A stretch of DNA of 64,000 bases from UMGS1251 sp036666555 (GCA_036666555.1 JAVWVS010000005.1:1-64000); one strand, 5' to 3'; counted from the first letter of the stretch, positions 7,077-15,427 are shown. Notes: a model not told the origin generated them from the letters alone. Numbers and translations are program-made.

Positions 7077-8240
7077 ATGCAGGTTGCAAGGGGCAGAAAG
7101 AGGCCAAGAAAAAGAAAGACAATTCAATATTTTGATTATAGCCTATTGGCAATCGTTATTTTTTTAGTGTGTTTTGGACTTGTCATGCTATATAGTACCA
7201 GTTCTTATAGCGCACAGATAGAAAATGGCGATAGCATGTTCTATTTAAAGAGGCAAGGACTGATTAGTTTTTTTAGTTTTGGAGTCATGTGGATTGTTTC
7301 AAAAGTGGATTATCATGTGTACGCAAGATATGCGAAAGCAATTTATATGCTGGCTATAGTTCTGATGGTATTGGTGCAGACCCCGTTGGGAATTGAAAAT
7401 TATGGGGCGAGGCGGTGGCTTAGTATTCCGGGAACCGGGCAGCAGATTCAGCCCTCTGAGATGGCGAAAATAGCAGTCATCTTATTTATTCCGGTATTGA
7501 TTTGCAAGATGGGGAAAGAAATCAGAACCTTACAGGGAATCGGGAAAATTCTTCTGTGGGGTGGAATTGCAGCTGGATGTGTGTTTTTTTTGACAGATAA
7601 CTTAAGTACAGCGATTATCGTTATGGGCATTACCTGTATTATGATATTTGTGGTACATCCTAAGACCGCACCGTTTGTCAAACTGGTGGCAGTGGGCTCG
7701 GTGTTACTGTTTATTGGAATACAATTTATGGCGGCGGTGATGACGACCAGTGAAAACTTCCGACTTCGAAGAATTCTTGTATGGCTAGAACCGGAAAAAT
7801 ATGCTTCTTCCGGAGGATTTCAGATTATGCAGGCTTTATATGCTATTGGCTCAGGGGGATTTTTTGGAAAAGGTCTGGGTGGCAGCGTCCAAAAAATGAT
7901 TATTCCGGAAGTGCAAAATGATATGATCCTTTCCATTATCTGTGAAGAACTGGGGATATTTGGGGCAATGATTGTATTGATTTTATTTGGTATGTTGTTG
8001 TACCGACTTTTATTTATTGCACAAAATGCGCCGGATTTATATGGCTCATTGATCGTAACGGGAATTTTTACCCACATTGCACTTCAAGTTATATTTAATG
8101 TGGCAGTTGTGTTAAATGTGATTCCGACTACAGGAATTACCTTACCCTTTGTTAGTTATGGAGGGACTTCGGTGCTGTTTTTAATGGTAGAAATCGGAAT
8201 TGCACTGGGAATTTCGCGAACAATTAAGTTCGAACAATGA
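7077..8240 (+). CDS. SEDS family (FtsW/RodA/SpoVE) peptidoglycan glycosyltransferase, extra copy
   Basis: A 387-residue polytopic protein with a basic N-terminus and about ten membrane segments. It shows SEDS signatures: YGARRWLSIPG, IQPSEMAKIAVILF, YAIGSGGFFGKGLG, QNDMILSIICEELG and the end ITLPFVSYGGTSVL. SEDS proteins polymerise lipid II into glycan strands with a partner class B PBP. A second member lies in the dcw cluster at 17835, so this is a paralogue that could serve elongation, sporulation or a special division step. It is co-directional with asnB and 24 bp after it. GGGAG lies 7 bp before the ATG. No partner PBP is adjacent. Confidence 0.9.
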   Translation: MQVARGRKRPRKRKTIQYFDYSLLAIVIFLVCFGLVMLYSTSSYSAQIENGDSMFYLKRQGLISFFSFGVMWIVSKVDYHVYARYAKAIYMLAIVLMVLVQTPLGIENYGARRWLSIPGTGQQIQPSEMAKIAVILFIPVLICKMGKEIRTLQGIGKILLWGGIAAGCVFFLTDNLSTAIIVMGITCIMIFVVHPKTAPFVKLVAVGSVLLFIGIQFMAAVMTTSENFRLRRILVWLEPEKYASSGGFQIMQALYAIGSGGFFGKGLGGSVQKMIIPEVQNDMILSIICEELGIFGAMIVLILFGMLLYRLLFIAQNAPDLYGSLIVTGIFTHIALQVIFNVAVVLNVIPTTGITLPFVSYGGTSVLFLMVEIGIALGISRTIKFEQ

Positions 8241-8295
8241 TGGCTAAAAACATAAAAAATACTTTTCATTCTCAAAAGAATATGTTATCATAAAG

Positions 8296-8318
8296 TATGT
8301 AGTATCAAAAACTACATA
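8296..8318. repeat. Palindrome upstream of the DegV gene
   Basis: TATGTAGT and ACTACATA flank a 7-bp centre, a perfect 8-bp inverted repeat 46 bp before the DegV start. A possible TTTTCA-17-TATCAT promoter ends at 8290, so the palindrome would cover the transcription start and may be an operator. No T-run follows. Confidence 0.55.
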
Positions 8319-8364
8319 TTATAGAAACAAATAACATGCCTTTGCGCATTGGGAGGAAATGAGA

Positions 8365-9204
8365 ATGAGTTATAAAGTAATTGTAGATAGCTGTGGAGAA
8401 TTAACAGAAGAGATGAAACAATCCGGGAATTTCGAAACTGCTTCATTAACCCTTCTGGTAGAGGGACATAGTATTATAGATGATGAGACGTTTAATCAAG
8501 CTGATTTTATTAAAAGAGTGGCGGAAAGCCCAGAATGTCCGAAGTCTTCTTGCCCATCTCCTGAAAGATATATGCAGGGGTATCGGTGTGAGGCGGAGCG
8601 TGTGTATGCGGTGACTTTATCCGGAGAGTTAAGTGGCTCTTATAATAGCGCGGTATTAGGAAAGAATCTATATGAAGAAGAATATGGAAAAAAGGATATT
8701 TATGTCTTTAATTCCCGCACAGCTTCGGTTGGAGAAACTTTAATTGGAATGAAAATCGTTGCCTGTGAAGAAGCAGGAATGACATTTCAAGAAGTAGTCG
8801 ATACAGTAGAAAAATATATTGCTGATCAGAAGACTTATTTTGTGTTGGAAAGTTTAGATACGCTTCGTAAAAATGGAAGATTGACAGGATTAAAAGCATT
8901 GGTGGCCAGTGCATTGAATATTAAACCGGTAATGGGTTCTACCGAAAAGGGAACGATTTGTCAACTGGGTCAGGCCAGAGGCGTGAAGAAAGCTCTAACG
9001 AAGATGGTGGATAGTGCCATTGCAGAGGTAGTGAATCCGGGAGAAAAGTATTTGGGAATCGCTCAGTGCAATTGTCCGGAAAGAGCACAACTAGTGAAAC
9101 AGATGGTGGAAGAAAAAACAGAAGTAAAAGGAGTCGTCATAGTGGAAACACGAGGTGTTAGTACTATGTATGCGAATGATGGGGGTATTATTCTCATTAT
9201 ATAA
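8365..9204 (+). CDS. DegV family fatty-acid-binding protein
   Basis: A 279-residue DegV/EDD-fold protein. It starts with YKVIVDSCGELTEEM and carries the family motifs SSCPSPERYMQ (fatty-acid head-group loop), LSGELSGSYNSAVLG and VLESLDTLRKNGRLTG. Family members (FakB) bind a fatty acid and present it to the kinase FakA for phosphorylation; fakA is not in this window. The second ATG (8365) is chosen over 8359 because GGAGG ends 8 bp before it and only 2 bp before the other. It is followed after 33 bp by a small membrane protein gene. Confidence 0.88.
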   Translation: MSYKVIVDSCGELTEEMKQSGNFETASLTLLVEGHSIIDDETFNQADFIKRVAESPECPKSSCPSPERYMQGYRCEAERVYAVTLSGELSGSYNSAVLGKNLYEEEYGKKDIYVFNSRTASVGETLIGMKIVACEEAGMTFQEVVDTVEKYIADQKTYFVLESLDTLRKNGRLTGLKALVASALNIKPVMGSTEKGTICQLGQARGVKKALTKMVDSAIAEVVNPGEKYLGIAQCNCPERAQLVKQMVEEKTEVKGVVIVETRGVSTMYANDGGIILII

Positions 9205-9237
9205 TTTTGTGGAAGGTTTGATAAGGAGGAAAAGGAA

Positions 9238-9486
9238 ATGAGCCAGGAAAAAGTAGATCGCTATAAAGAGGAAAAAGCGAGACGAAAAGAAATTATGAAA
9301 AAAGAAAGAAGGAAACATTTGATTCGTCAGTGCATTATCTGCGTGGCAGTGTTGGGACTTTTTGGATGGATGGGATATTCTGCATATGCCATTCACGAAG
9401 ATAAAAAACCGAGACAAGTAGCAGATGTGGATTATACGGCATTCCAAGAATATCTAACCGGAATTGGCGGAGCAACAGCAAAATAA
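9238..9486 (+). CDS. Small single-pass membrane protein
   Basis: An 82-residue protein with a highly charged N-terminus (EEKARRKEIMKKERRKHLI), one membrane segment at about residues 32-50 (CIICVAVLGLFGWMGYSAYA) and a short outside tail. The orientation should be N-in by the positive-inside rule. The start follows GGAGG at good distance. It lies between the DegV gene and a strong terminator at 9505, so it is probably the last gene of the DegV operon. I do not recognise a named family. Confidence 0.65.
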   Translation: MSQEKVDRYKEEKARRKEIMKKERRKHLIRQCIICVAVLGLFGWMGYSAYAIHEDKKPRQVADVDYTAFQEYLTGIGGATAK

Positions 9487-9504
9487 AGTGTGGAAACCGA
9501 ATCA

Positions 9505-9553
9505 AAAGAGTATCACAATGGACGAAGAAACGCCATTGGTGATACTCTTTTTT
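9505..9553 (+). terminator. Strong intrinsic terminator before the dcw cluster
   Basis: AGAGTATCACAATGG pairs with CCATTGGTGATACTCT (one bulged base) around a loop of 11 bases, followed by a run of T. It closes the DegV/small-protein unit and isolates the mraZ promoter. The stretch 9554-9688 beyond it is AT-rich and shows short palindromes but no gene. Confidence 0.9.
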
Positions 9554-9688
9554 GTTGCATTCCAGTAGGAATCCATAAAATTATGGCATCCACCACAATT
9601 CCCCACGAAAATTGGGAAACAGCGGAAAATGTGGGAAAATGTAAAGGGGATACAATATCGGTAAAAATAAAAAAACTTAAAATAAGTA

Positions 9689-9717
9689 TTGAAAATAGGG
9701 CGGAAGTGGGGTACAAT
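9689..9717 (+). promoter_or_regulatory. mraZ promoter
   Basis: TTGAAA (9689-9694), a 17-bp spacer and TACAAT (9712-9717) form a good SigA promoter 79 bp before the mraZ start. MraZ boxes begin in its spacer and continue just downstream of the -10 box. Confidence 0.8.
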
Positions 9718-9770
9718 AGTTGCAAGTGGTAGAAAGTGGTGAAAAGTGGTACGAAATGGTAGAGAAGTGG
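9704..9770 (+). promoter_or_regulatory. MraZ-box direct repeat array
   Basis: AAGTGGT starts at 9724, 9734 and 9744, with AAATGGT at 9754, all exactly 10 bp apart. A further AAGTGG is at 9765 (11-bp step), and AAGTGGG at 9704 lies in phase inside the promoter spacer. MraZ is known to bind short GTG-containing direct repeats one helical turn apart upstream of its own gene, so this is the expected autorepression site of the dcw operon. Confidence 0.85.
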
Positions 9771-9796
9771 CAGACCATTTTGGAAAGGTGATACAT

Positions 9797-10234
9797 ATGT
9801 TGAACGGTGAGTTTACACACAGTATTGATACGAAAGGCAGATTAATCATCCCATCAAAGTTTCGTGAAGAACTCGGAGAGAAGTTCATGATAACGAAGGG
9901 AATGGATGGTTGTTTGTTCGTGTACCCAACCGACGAATGGAAAGCCTTTGAAGAAAAACTAAGAACCTTACCACTCACGAATAAAGACGCCAGAGTATTC
10001 AAACGTTTCTTTTTGGGAAGCGCAGTGGATGGTGATCTCGACAAACAAGGAAGAGTATTAATTTCTTCTGCTCTTCGCAGTTTTGCAGGACTGGATAAAG
10101 AAGTTGTTTTGGTCGGAGTACTGGACAAAGTTGAAATCTGGAACAAAGCAAAATGGGATGAAACGAATGCTGTTGTGGAAAACAATATGGATGACATTGC
10201 AGGTCACATGGAAGAACTTGGACTTAGCATCTAG
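9797..10234 (+). CDS. mraZ: Division/wall cluster transcriptional regulator MraZ
   Basis: A 145-residue protein with two SpoVT/AbrB-like MraZ repeats. Each carries the DxKGR type signature: SIDTKGRLIIPSKFREEL near residue 8, and GDLDKQGRVLISSALRSF near residue 77. MraZ forms a ring-shaped oligomer and represses its own operon. I chose ATG 9797 because the conserved N-terminus MLNGEF begins there and AAAGGTGAT precedes it; the open frame upstream crosses the repeat array. It leads the dcw cluster, 25 bp before rsmH. Confidence 0.97.
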   Translation: MLNGEFTHSIDTKGRLIIPSKFREELGEKFMITKGMDGCLFVYPTDEWKAFEEKLRTLPLTNKDARVFKRFFLGSAVDGDLDKQGRVLISSALRSFAGLDKEVVLVGVLDKVEIWNKAKWDETNAVVENNMDDIAGHMEELGLSI

Positions 10235-10259
10235 TCTTTGAGAGTTAAATGGAGGAGAC

Positions 10260-11195
10260 ATGGAATTCAAACACACATCAGTATTACTAGAAGAGACAGT
10301 AAATGGCCTAAATATCAAGCCGGACGGGATTTATGTAGATGGAACGCTTGGTGGAGGCGGACATGCCTTTGAGGTATGCAAGCAGTTAAGCAACAAGGGG
10401 AGTTTTATAGGAATAGATCAGGATGCGGCCGCAATAGAAGCGGCAAGCGACCGATTAAGCGGCTTCGGGGAGAGAGTTACAATAATTAGGAGCAATTATT
10501 GTGATATGAAGCAGCAGCTCCAAAAGATAGGCATTGACAAAGTAGATGGGATAGTGCTTGATTTGGGCGTATCATCGTATCAACTGGATACGGCAGAACG
10601 AGGATTTTCTTATCGCGTAGATGCACCTCTGGATATGAGGATGGACATGCGTCAAGAGATGACCGCCAGAGACATCGTCAATGACTATAGTGAGATGGAC
10701 CTTTTTCGCATTATTAGAGATTATGGTGAGGACAAGTTTGCAAAGAACATTGCAAAGCACATCGTAATAGAACGCGAAAAAGGTTCCATTGATACTACAG
10801 AACAATTAATTGAGATTATAAGACATGCCATTCCCATGAAAGTTCAAAAAACAGGTGGACATCCTGCCAAGAGAACCTTTCAAGCAATCCGGATTGAGCT
10901 AAACCAAGAACTGGTAGTGCTGAGAGATTCATTGGATGACATGATTGATTTACTAAATATAGGTGGAAGATTGTGCATCATTACTTTTCATTCGTTAGAG
11001 GACAGGCTAGTCAAAAGTGCATTTCGTAAAAACGAAAACCCATGTACTTGCCCCAGTAATTTTCCGGTATGTGTATGCGGAAAAGTTTCCAAAGGAAAAG
11101 CAGTTACAAGAAAACCAATTTTACCAAGCGAAGAGGAACAAGAGCAAAATAGTCGTTCAAAAAGTGCAAAACTTCGTATTTTTGAACACATATAA
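10260..11195 (+). CDS. rsmH: 16S rRNA (cytosine-1402-N4)-methyltransferase
   Basis: A 311-residue MraW/RsmH enzyme that methylates C1402 of 16S rRNA at the ribosomal P site. It starts MEFKHTSVLLEETVNGL and has the SAM motif VDGTLGGGGHAFEVC, the acidic DGIVLDLGVSSYQLD motif, and the C-terminal RIEFHSLEDR-type stretch seen here as ITFHSLEDRLVK. GGAGGA precedes the ATG. It is the usual second gene of the dcw cluster; length is normal. Confidence 0.96.
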   Translation: MEFKHTSVLLEETVNGLNIKPDGIYVDGTLGGGGHAFEVCKQLSNKGSFIGIDQDAAAIEAASDRLSGFGERVTIIRSNYCDMKQQLQKIGIDKVDGIVLDLGVSSYQLDTAERGFSYRVDAPLDMRMDMRQEMTARDIVNDYSEMDLFRIIRDYGEDKFAKNIAKHIVIEREKGSIDTTEQLIEIIRHAIPMKVQKTGGHPAKRTFQAIRIELNQELVVLRDSLDDMIDLLNIGGRLCIITFHSLEDRLVKSAFRKNENPCTCPSNFPVCVCGKVSKGKAVTRKPILPSEEEQEQNSRSKSAKLRIFEHI

Positions 11196-11230
11196 CAATA
11201 GGGAATGATTGAGAAAAGGGGTAAAGGGGT

Positions 11231-11728
11231 ATGGCAGCATTAAACAGACAAACTTATATGTATGGCAATGCAGCAACACAGCCGGAGATTGCGCCCAGAC
11301 GATGGGAAGAAGCAGAACCATTACAGCCGAAAAAAGTCAGCAAACAAGTGCGCCGTAATCGAAAAAAGGCAATGCGTATTAATTCAGGGTATGTAGTATT
11401 TTTGACGGTGGCAGCAGTACTTGCGCTGGTTGTGTGTGTCAATTATCTGCATTTACAATCCGAGATGGTAGGTCATTCCAAACAAATTACTGTTTTACAG
11501 CAGGAACTTTCCAGTATGAAAGAAGAAAATAATACAAAATACAGTGCGGTGATGAATTCAGTAAGCTTAGAAGATGTAAGGAATAAGGCAATAAATGAGT
11601 TGGGAATGGTACATGTGACTCCGGAACAGATTGTGAGTTATCAAAATCGATCAGGTGATGATGTAAAGCAATATGAAGGAATTCCTAAAAGTGGAGTGCT
11701 TGCAAGTTCCAGAAGAATAGAAAAATAA
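11231..11728 (+). CDS. ftsL: FtsL-like division protein
   Basis: A 165-residue bitopic protein with a long basic cytoplasmic N-terminus (about 50 residues, rich in Arg/Lys), one membrane segment (about 53-72, GYVVFLTVAAVLALVVCVNY) and an external coiled-coil (HLQSEMVGHSKQITVLQQEL). The sequence is poorly conserved, as is usual for FtsL, so the call leans on its place between rsmH and the first PBP. FtsL with DivIC/FtsQ forms the complex that activates the septal SEDS-PBP pair. The ribosome site is AAAGGGG just before the ATG. Confidence 0.8.
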   Translation: MAALNRQTYMYGNAATQPEIAPRRWEEAEPLQPKKVSKQVRRNRKKAMRINSGYVVFLTVAAVLALVVCVNYLHLQSEMVGHSKQITVLQQELSSMKEENNTKYSAVMNSVSLEDVRNKAINELGMVHVTPEQIVSYQNRSGDDVKQYEGIPKSGVLASSRRIEK

Positions 11729-11738
11729 AGGTGATTAA

Positions 11739-13619
11739 ATGCCGGGAAAAAAAAGAAAAGGATCATTTAAATTTTTAAGACAAAAATTTCCTAAAAAAAT
11801 GCAAAAAAAGCTAGTAATGCTCTTTGTGGCTATTATACTAGCTTTTATTTTCTTGATAGGAAAAATCACATATATTAATGCCGCAAAAGGGGATCATTAC
11901 ACAAAAGTAGTATTAGATCAACAACAGTATAACAGCCGTATCATACCGTTTAAACGTGGCGATATTACAGATCGAAACGGAACTAAAATGGCTACCAGTG
12001 AGCGAGTATATAATGTCATATTAGATGCAAAGGTGATGCTGTCCAGCAAGAAAAATGTAGAGCCAACCAAGGAAGTGCTAAAGGAGTGCTTTGCAATTGA
12101 AAACAAGGCGGTAGAAGAGGTAATTAAGAACAGCCCATCCAGTCGCTATAATATTTTGCTCAAAGGAATTTCTTATGAGCAATCACAGAAGTTTGAAAAA
12201 ATGGCAGCAGATGATAAAAAATATCCCAATTTGGCGGGTGTGTGGCTGGAAGAAGATTATATAAGAAAATACCCTTATAATACGCTGGCCAGTGATGCTG
12301 TTGGATTTACCGTATCGGGAAACGTGGGAAACAGTGGGATTGAAAATTCTTACAATACGATTTTAAATGGAACGGACGGACGTGAATATGGGTATTTAGA
12401 TACCGATGCATCTTTGGAACGAACGGTGAAAGAAGCAACCAATGGAAACACAATTGTATCCACGATAGATGTCAACGTGCAAAAGATGGTAGAAGACCGT
12501 GTGAATGCATTTAATGACGCACACCGCGGGGAAGCGCATCCGGGAGAGGGAAGCGCGAATACAGGGGTCATTGTGATGAAGCCCAATACGGGTGAGGTTA
12601 TAGCTATGGCAGGTTCTCCAAATTTTGACTTGAATAATCCCAGAGATTTAAGTAAGTATTATTCGGAAGAACAGCTTGCAGCAATGACGGATGAAGAGAA
12701 GTTGAACGCACTGAATTCTTTGTGGAAAAATTTTTGTGTCAGTGATACCTTTGAACCCGGTTCTACGGCGAAGCCATTTACCGTGTCAGCGGGATTGGAA
12801 AGTGGAAAAATAACAGGGGAAGAATCTTACTATTGTGGAGGTTCTTTACATGTAGGGGATTATGACATTAACTGTCATTTGACCAGTGGTCATGGTATGC
12901 AAACCGTTAGTGAAGCGATTTCCAATTCTTGTAATGTGGCTTTGATGCAGATTGGTGAGGCCATTGGAATTGAAGATTTTTGTAAATACCAGCATATTTT
13001 TGGCTTTGGAGAATATACAGGAATTGATCTCCCGGGGGAGGCGTTGACTGCCGGTCTTTTGTATAACAAAGACAATATGCAGGCTACAGATTTGGCGGCC
13101 AATTCGTTCGGACAAAGTTTCAATGTATCTATGATTCAGCTGGCATCTGCTTTTAGTTCGCTGGTGAATGGAGGAGATTATTATAAACCTCATATAGTGA
13201 AACAAATTCAGGATGAAAGCGGAAATGTCATTGAAAATAAAGAACCGGTACTAGTGAAGAAAACGGTTTCTAAAGAAACCAGTGTGAAAATCAAAGATTA
13301 TATGCGTCAAGTAGTCGCTATTGGAACAGGAAAAGGAATGGCGGTGGAAGGCTATGATATTGGAGGAAAAACCGGAACGGCAGAAAAGCTGCCCCGTGGA
13401 AATGGAAAATACGTACTGTCTTTTGTTGGATATGCACCTCAGGAGAATCCGGAAGTGGTTATATACGTAGTAATTGATGAGCCAAATGTAGGAAATCAGT
13501 CTAGCAGTTCCTATATAGCAGAATTATCTCAGCAAATTATGTCCGATATTTTTCCTTATATGAATATTACAAAAGTAGGAGAAGAACCTGCCGCAGATAC
13601 AGAAGAAAGTCAAGAGTAA
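11739..13619 (+). CDS. Class B penicillin-binding protein (FtsI/SpoVD type), first copy
   Basis: A 626-residue transpeptidase with a basic N-terminus, a membrane anchor (about residues 26-48), a dimerisation domain with RGDITDRNG and the transpeptidase domain. The catalytic motifs are intact: STAK at 342-345 (nucleophile Ser342), SCN at 397-399 and KTG at 544-546. No PASTA domain follows. It crosslinks septal peptidoglycan and should partner with FtsW. It starts 10 bp after ftsL with AAGGTGATTAA before the ATG. Whether it is the vegetative FtsI or the sporulation SpoVD cannot be told from sequence alone, since a second class B PBP follows directly. Confidence 0.9.
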   Translation: MPGKKRKGSFKFLRQKFPKKMQKKLVMLFVAIILAFIFLIGKITYINAAKGDHYTKVVLDQQQYNSRIIPFKRGDITDRNGTKMATSERVYNVILDAKVMLSSKKNVEPTKEVLKECFAIENKAVEEVIKNSPSSRYNILLKGISYEQSQKFEKMAADDKKYPNLAGVWLEEDYIRKYPYNTLASDAVGFTVSGNVGNSGIENSYNTILNGTDGREYGYLDTDASLERTVKEATNGNTIVSTIDVNVQKMVEDRVNAFNDAHRGEAHPGEGSANTGVIVMKPNTGEVIAMAGSPNFDLNNPRDLSKYYSEEQLAAMTDEEKLNALNSLWKNFCVSDTFEPGSTAKPFTVSAGLESGKITGEESYYCGGSLHVGDYDINCHLTSGHGMQTVSEAISNSCNVALMQIGEAIGIEDFCKYQHIFGFGEYTGIDLPGEALTAGLLYNKDNMQATDLAANSFGQSFNVSMIQLASAFSSLVNGGDYYKPHIVKQIQDESGNVIENKEPVLVKKTVSKETSVKIKDYMRQVVAIGTGKGMAVEGYDIGGKTGTAEKLPRGNGKYVLSFVGYAPQENPEVVIYVVIDEPNVGNQSSSSYIAELSQQIMSDIFPYMNITKVGEEPAADTEESQE

Positions 13620-13625
13620 ATGAAT

Positions 13626-13677
13626 AACCTTACAAAAGTGTTAATAAATTATAATAATAACTTTTGTGAGGTTTTTT
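13626..13677 (+). terminator. Stem-loop with T-tract abutting the second PBP start
   Basis: AACCTTACAAAAGT (13626-13639) pairs with ACTTTTGTGAGGTT (13660-13673), 14 bp with one G-T pair, followed by TTTT that runs into ATG 13678. The 3' arm contains GTGAGG, the only ribosome-site-like sequence for the next gene. The structure can act as an intrinsic terminator, as an RBS-masking hairpin, or both. A TATAAT at 13650-13655 lies in the loop. Confidence 0.7.
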
Positions 13678-15402
13678 ATGAAGAATAAAACATATAACAA
13701 AAAAAAGATGGTGGTGGTATTCCTCATTGCCTGCAGTGTGTTGGCGGGACTCATGGGAAGACTGATTTATCTTATGCTGTTTGATGCGGAGTATTATCAG
13801 GAAAAAGCAGAAGCACTCCATGAGAGAGAAAGAGAGATTAAGGCGGCAAGAGGAGAAATTGTAGATGCATCGGGGACGGTACTGGCTACCAATAAGACAG
13901 TCTGTACGATTTCGGTCATCCACAGTCAAACCAAAGAAAAAGAAGAGGTCATTCGTGTTCTTTCAGAAGAACTTCAAATGGATGAAAATGCAGTGCGGAC
14001 AAAAGTGGAAAAAGTATCTTCTATGGAACGGGTGAAAACGAATGTGGATAAGGCGGTGGGAGATCGCATTCGTGAGTATGAATTAGAGGGTGTAAAAGTA
14101 GATGAAGATTTTAAGCGGTATTACCCATTTCAGGAATTAGCATCTAAAGTGCTTGGTTTTACAGGTGGAGATAATCAAGGAATCATTGGTTTGGAAGTGC
14201 GATACGAAGATTATTTAAGGGGCAGCAATGGAAAGATTCTGACTACCACAGACGCCAGAGGGATAGAGCTGGAAAAAATAGCAGAAGATCGGGTAGAGCC
14301 GGTGGCGGGTAACACATTGCAGATTAGTTTGGATTATAATATACAAAAATACGCTCAGCAAGCAGCCGAAAAGGTCAGAGAAGAAAAGCAGGCAGACAAA
14401 GTGGCCATTTTAATTATGAATCCCCAAAATGGAGAAATCATGGCCATGGTCAATGTGCCTGAATTCAACTTAAATGAACCATTTACTTTAAATGAAGAGA
14501 CTCTGGGAAGCGGATTGACGGATGAGGAAAAGCAAAATCAACTGAATCAGATGTGGCGTAATGGTTGTATTAATGACACTTACGAGCCGGGGTCTACATT
14601 TAAGATTATTACCTCTTCTGCCTGTTTAGAAGCAGGTGCAGTAAAACTTACAGACACCTTTCACTGCCCGGGGTATAAAATGGTGGAGGATCGAAAGATT
14701 CGCTGTCACAAAGTGGGTGGACATGGTTCGGAAACCTTTTTGGAAGGGGTTCAAAATTCTTGCAATCCGGTCTTTATTGAGATTGGTCTACGTCTGGGAG
14801 TAGAGCGGTTCTATGATTCTTTTGAAAAATTCGGATTATTAGGAATGACAGGAGTGGATGTGCCAGGAGAAGCGGGAACCATTATGCATCAGAAAAAGAA
14901 TATTGGGCAGGTAGAATTGGCTACCATGTCCTTTGGACAGTCATTTCAGATTACACCCATCCAAATGGCTACTACGGTGAGCTCTTTGGTGAATGGAGGA
15001 ACAAGAGTGACTCCGCATTTTGGAGTGAAGGTAGTAAATACCGATGGAACTGCTGAAAAAACATTTCAATATCCAACACAAAAAAATATCATATCTGACC
15101 AGACCTCGCTTACCATGCGGGAAGTATTGGAAAGTGTAGTTGCAGTGGGGTCTGGAAAAAATGCAGCCATAGAAGGGTATCGAATCGGTGGGAAAACAGC
15201 AACTTCCCAGACACTTCCGCGAAGTGCGAATAAGTATATTTCCTCTTTTATTGGATTCGCGCCAGCCAATGATCCGAAAGTAGTTGCCATGGCAGTTATT
15301 TATAATCCACAGGGAATATATTACGGTGGAACTATTGCAGCACCGGTTATTAAAGACATTTTCGAAAATATTCTGCCTTATATGGGCATTGAAAAAAGTT
15401 GA
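13678..15402 (+). CDS. Class B penicillin-binding protein, second copy with KTA motif
   Basis: A 574-residue transpeptidase with a membrane anchor (about residues 12-33), the RGEIVDASG motif and a transpeptidase domain with STFK at 306-309 and SCN at 361-363. The third motif reads KTA at 506-508 where KTG is usual, in an otherwise conserved context (IGGKTATSQTLPR). The glycine lines the active-site strand and alanine there could change substrate or beta-lactam fit; I believe relatives in Lachnospiraceae share it. I start at ATG 13678, not the in-frame GTG at 13666 within the hairpin arm. It is a paralogue of the preceding gene and may serve sporulation or division. Confidence 0.88.
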   Translation: MKNKTYNKKKMVVVFLIACSVLAGLMGRLIYLMLFDAEYYQEKAEALHEREREIKAARGEIVDASGTVLATNKTVCTISVIHSQTKEKEEVIRVLSEELQMDENAVRTKVEKVSSMERVKTNVDKAVGDRIREYELEGVKVDEDFKRYYPFQELASKVLGFTGGDNQGIIGLEVRYEDYLRGSNGKILTTTDARGIELEKIAEDRVEPVAGNTLQISLDYNIQKYAQQAAEKVREEKQADKVAILIMNPQNGEIMAMVNVPEFNLNEPFTLNEETLGSGLTDEEKQNQLNQMWRNGCINDTYEPGSTFKIITSSACLEAGAVKLTDTFHCPGYKMVEDRKIRCHKVGGHGSETFLEGVQNSCNPVFIEIGLRLGVERFYDSFEKFGLLGMTGVDVPGEAGTIMHQKKNIGQVELATMSFGQSFQITPIQMATTVSSLVNGGTRVTPHFGVKVVNTDGTAEKTFQYPTQKNIISDQTSLTMREVLESVVAVGSGKNAAIEGYRIGGKTATSQTLPRSANKYISSFIGFAPANDPKVVAMAVIYNPQGIYYGGTIAAPVIKDIFENILPYMGIEKS

Positions 15403-15427
15403 AAAAATGCTAAAAATGAGATATAAT
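15399..15427 (+). promoter_or_regulatory. Promoter for mraY-murD-ftsW-ftsQ
   Basis: TTGAAA (15399-15404), 17 bp, TATAAT (15422-15427). The -35 box overlaps the stop codon of the second PBP. It would supply the essential downstream genes even if the hairpin at 13626 stops most readthrough. Confidence 0.75.

Noticed and set aside
9724..9770. Short regular repeats that might suggest a CRISPR array
   Set aside because: Units are 7 bp at 10-bp steps with no spacers; they are MraZ boxes.
9502..10197. A 231-codon minus-strand frame across mraZ
   Set aside because: It runs through the terminator, the mraZ promoter and the MraZ boxes and is a shadow of mraZ.
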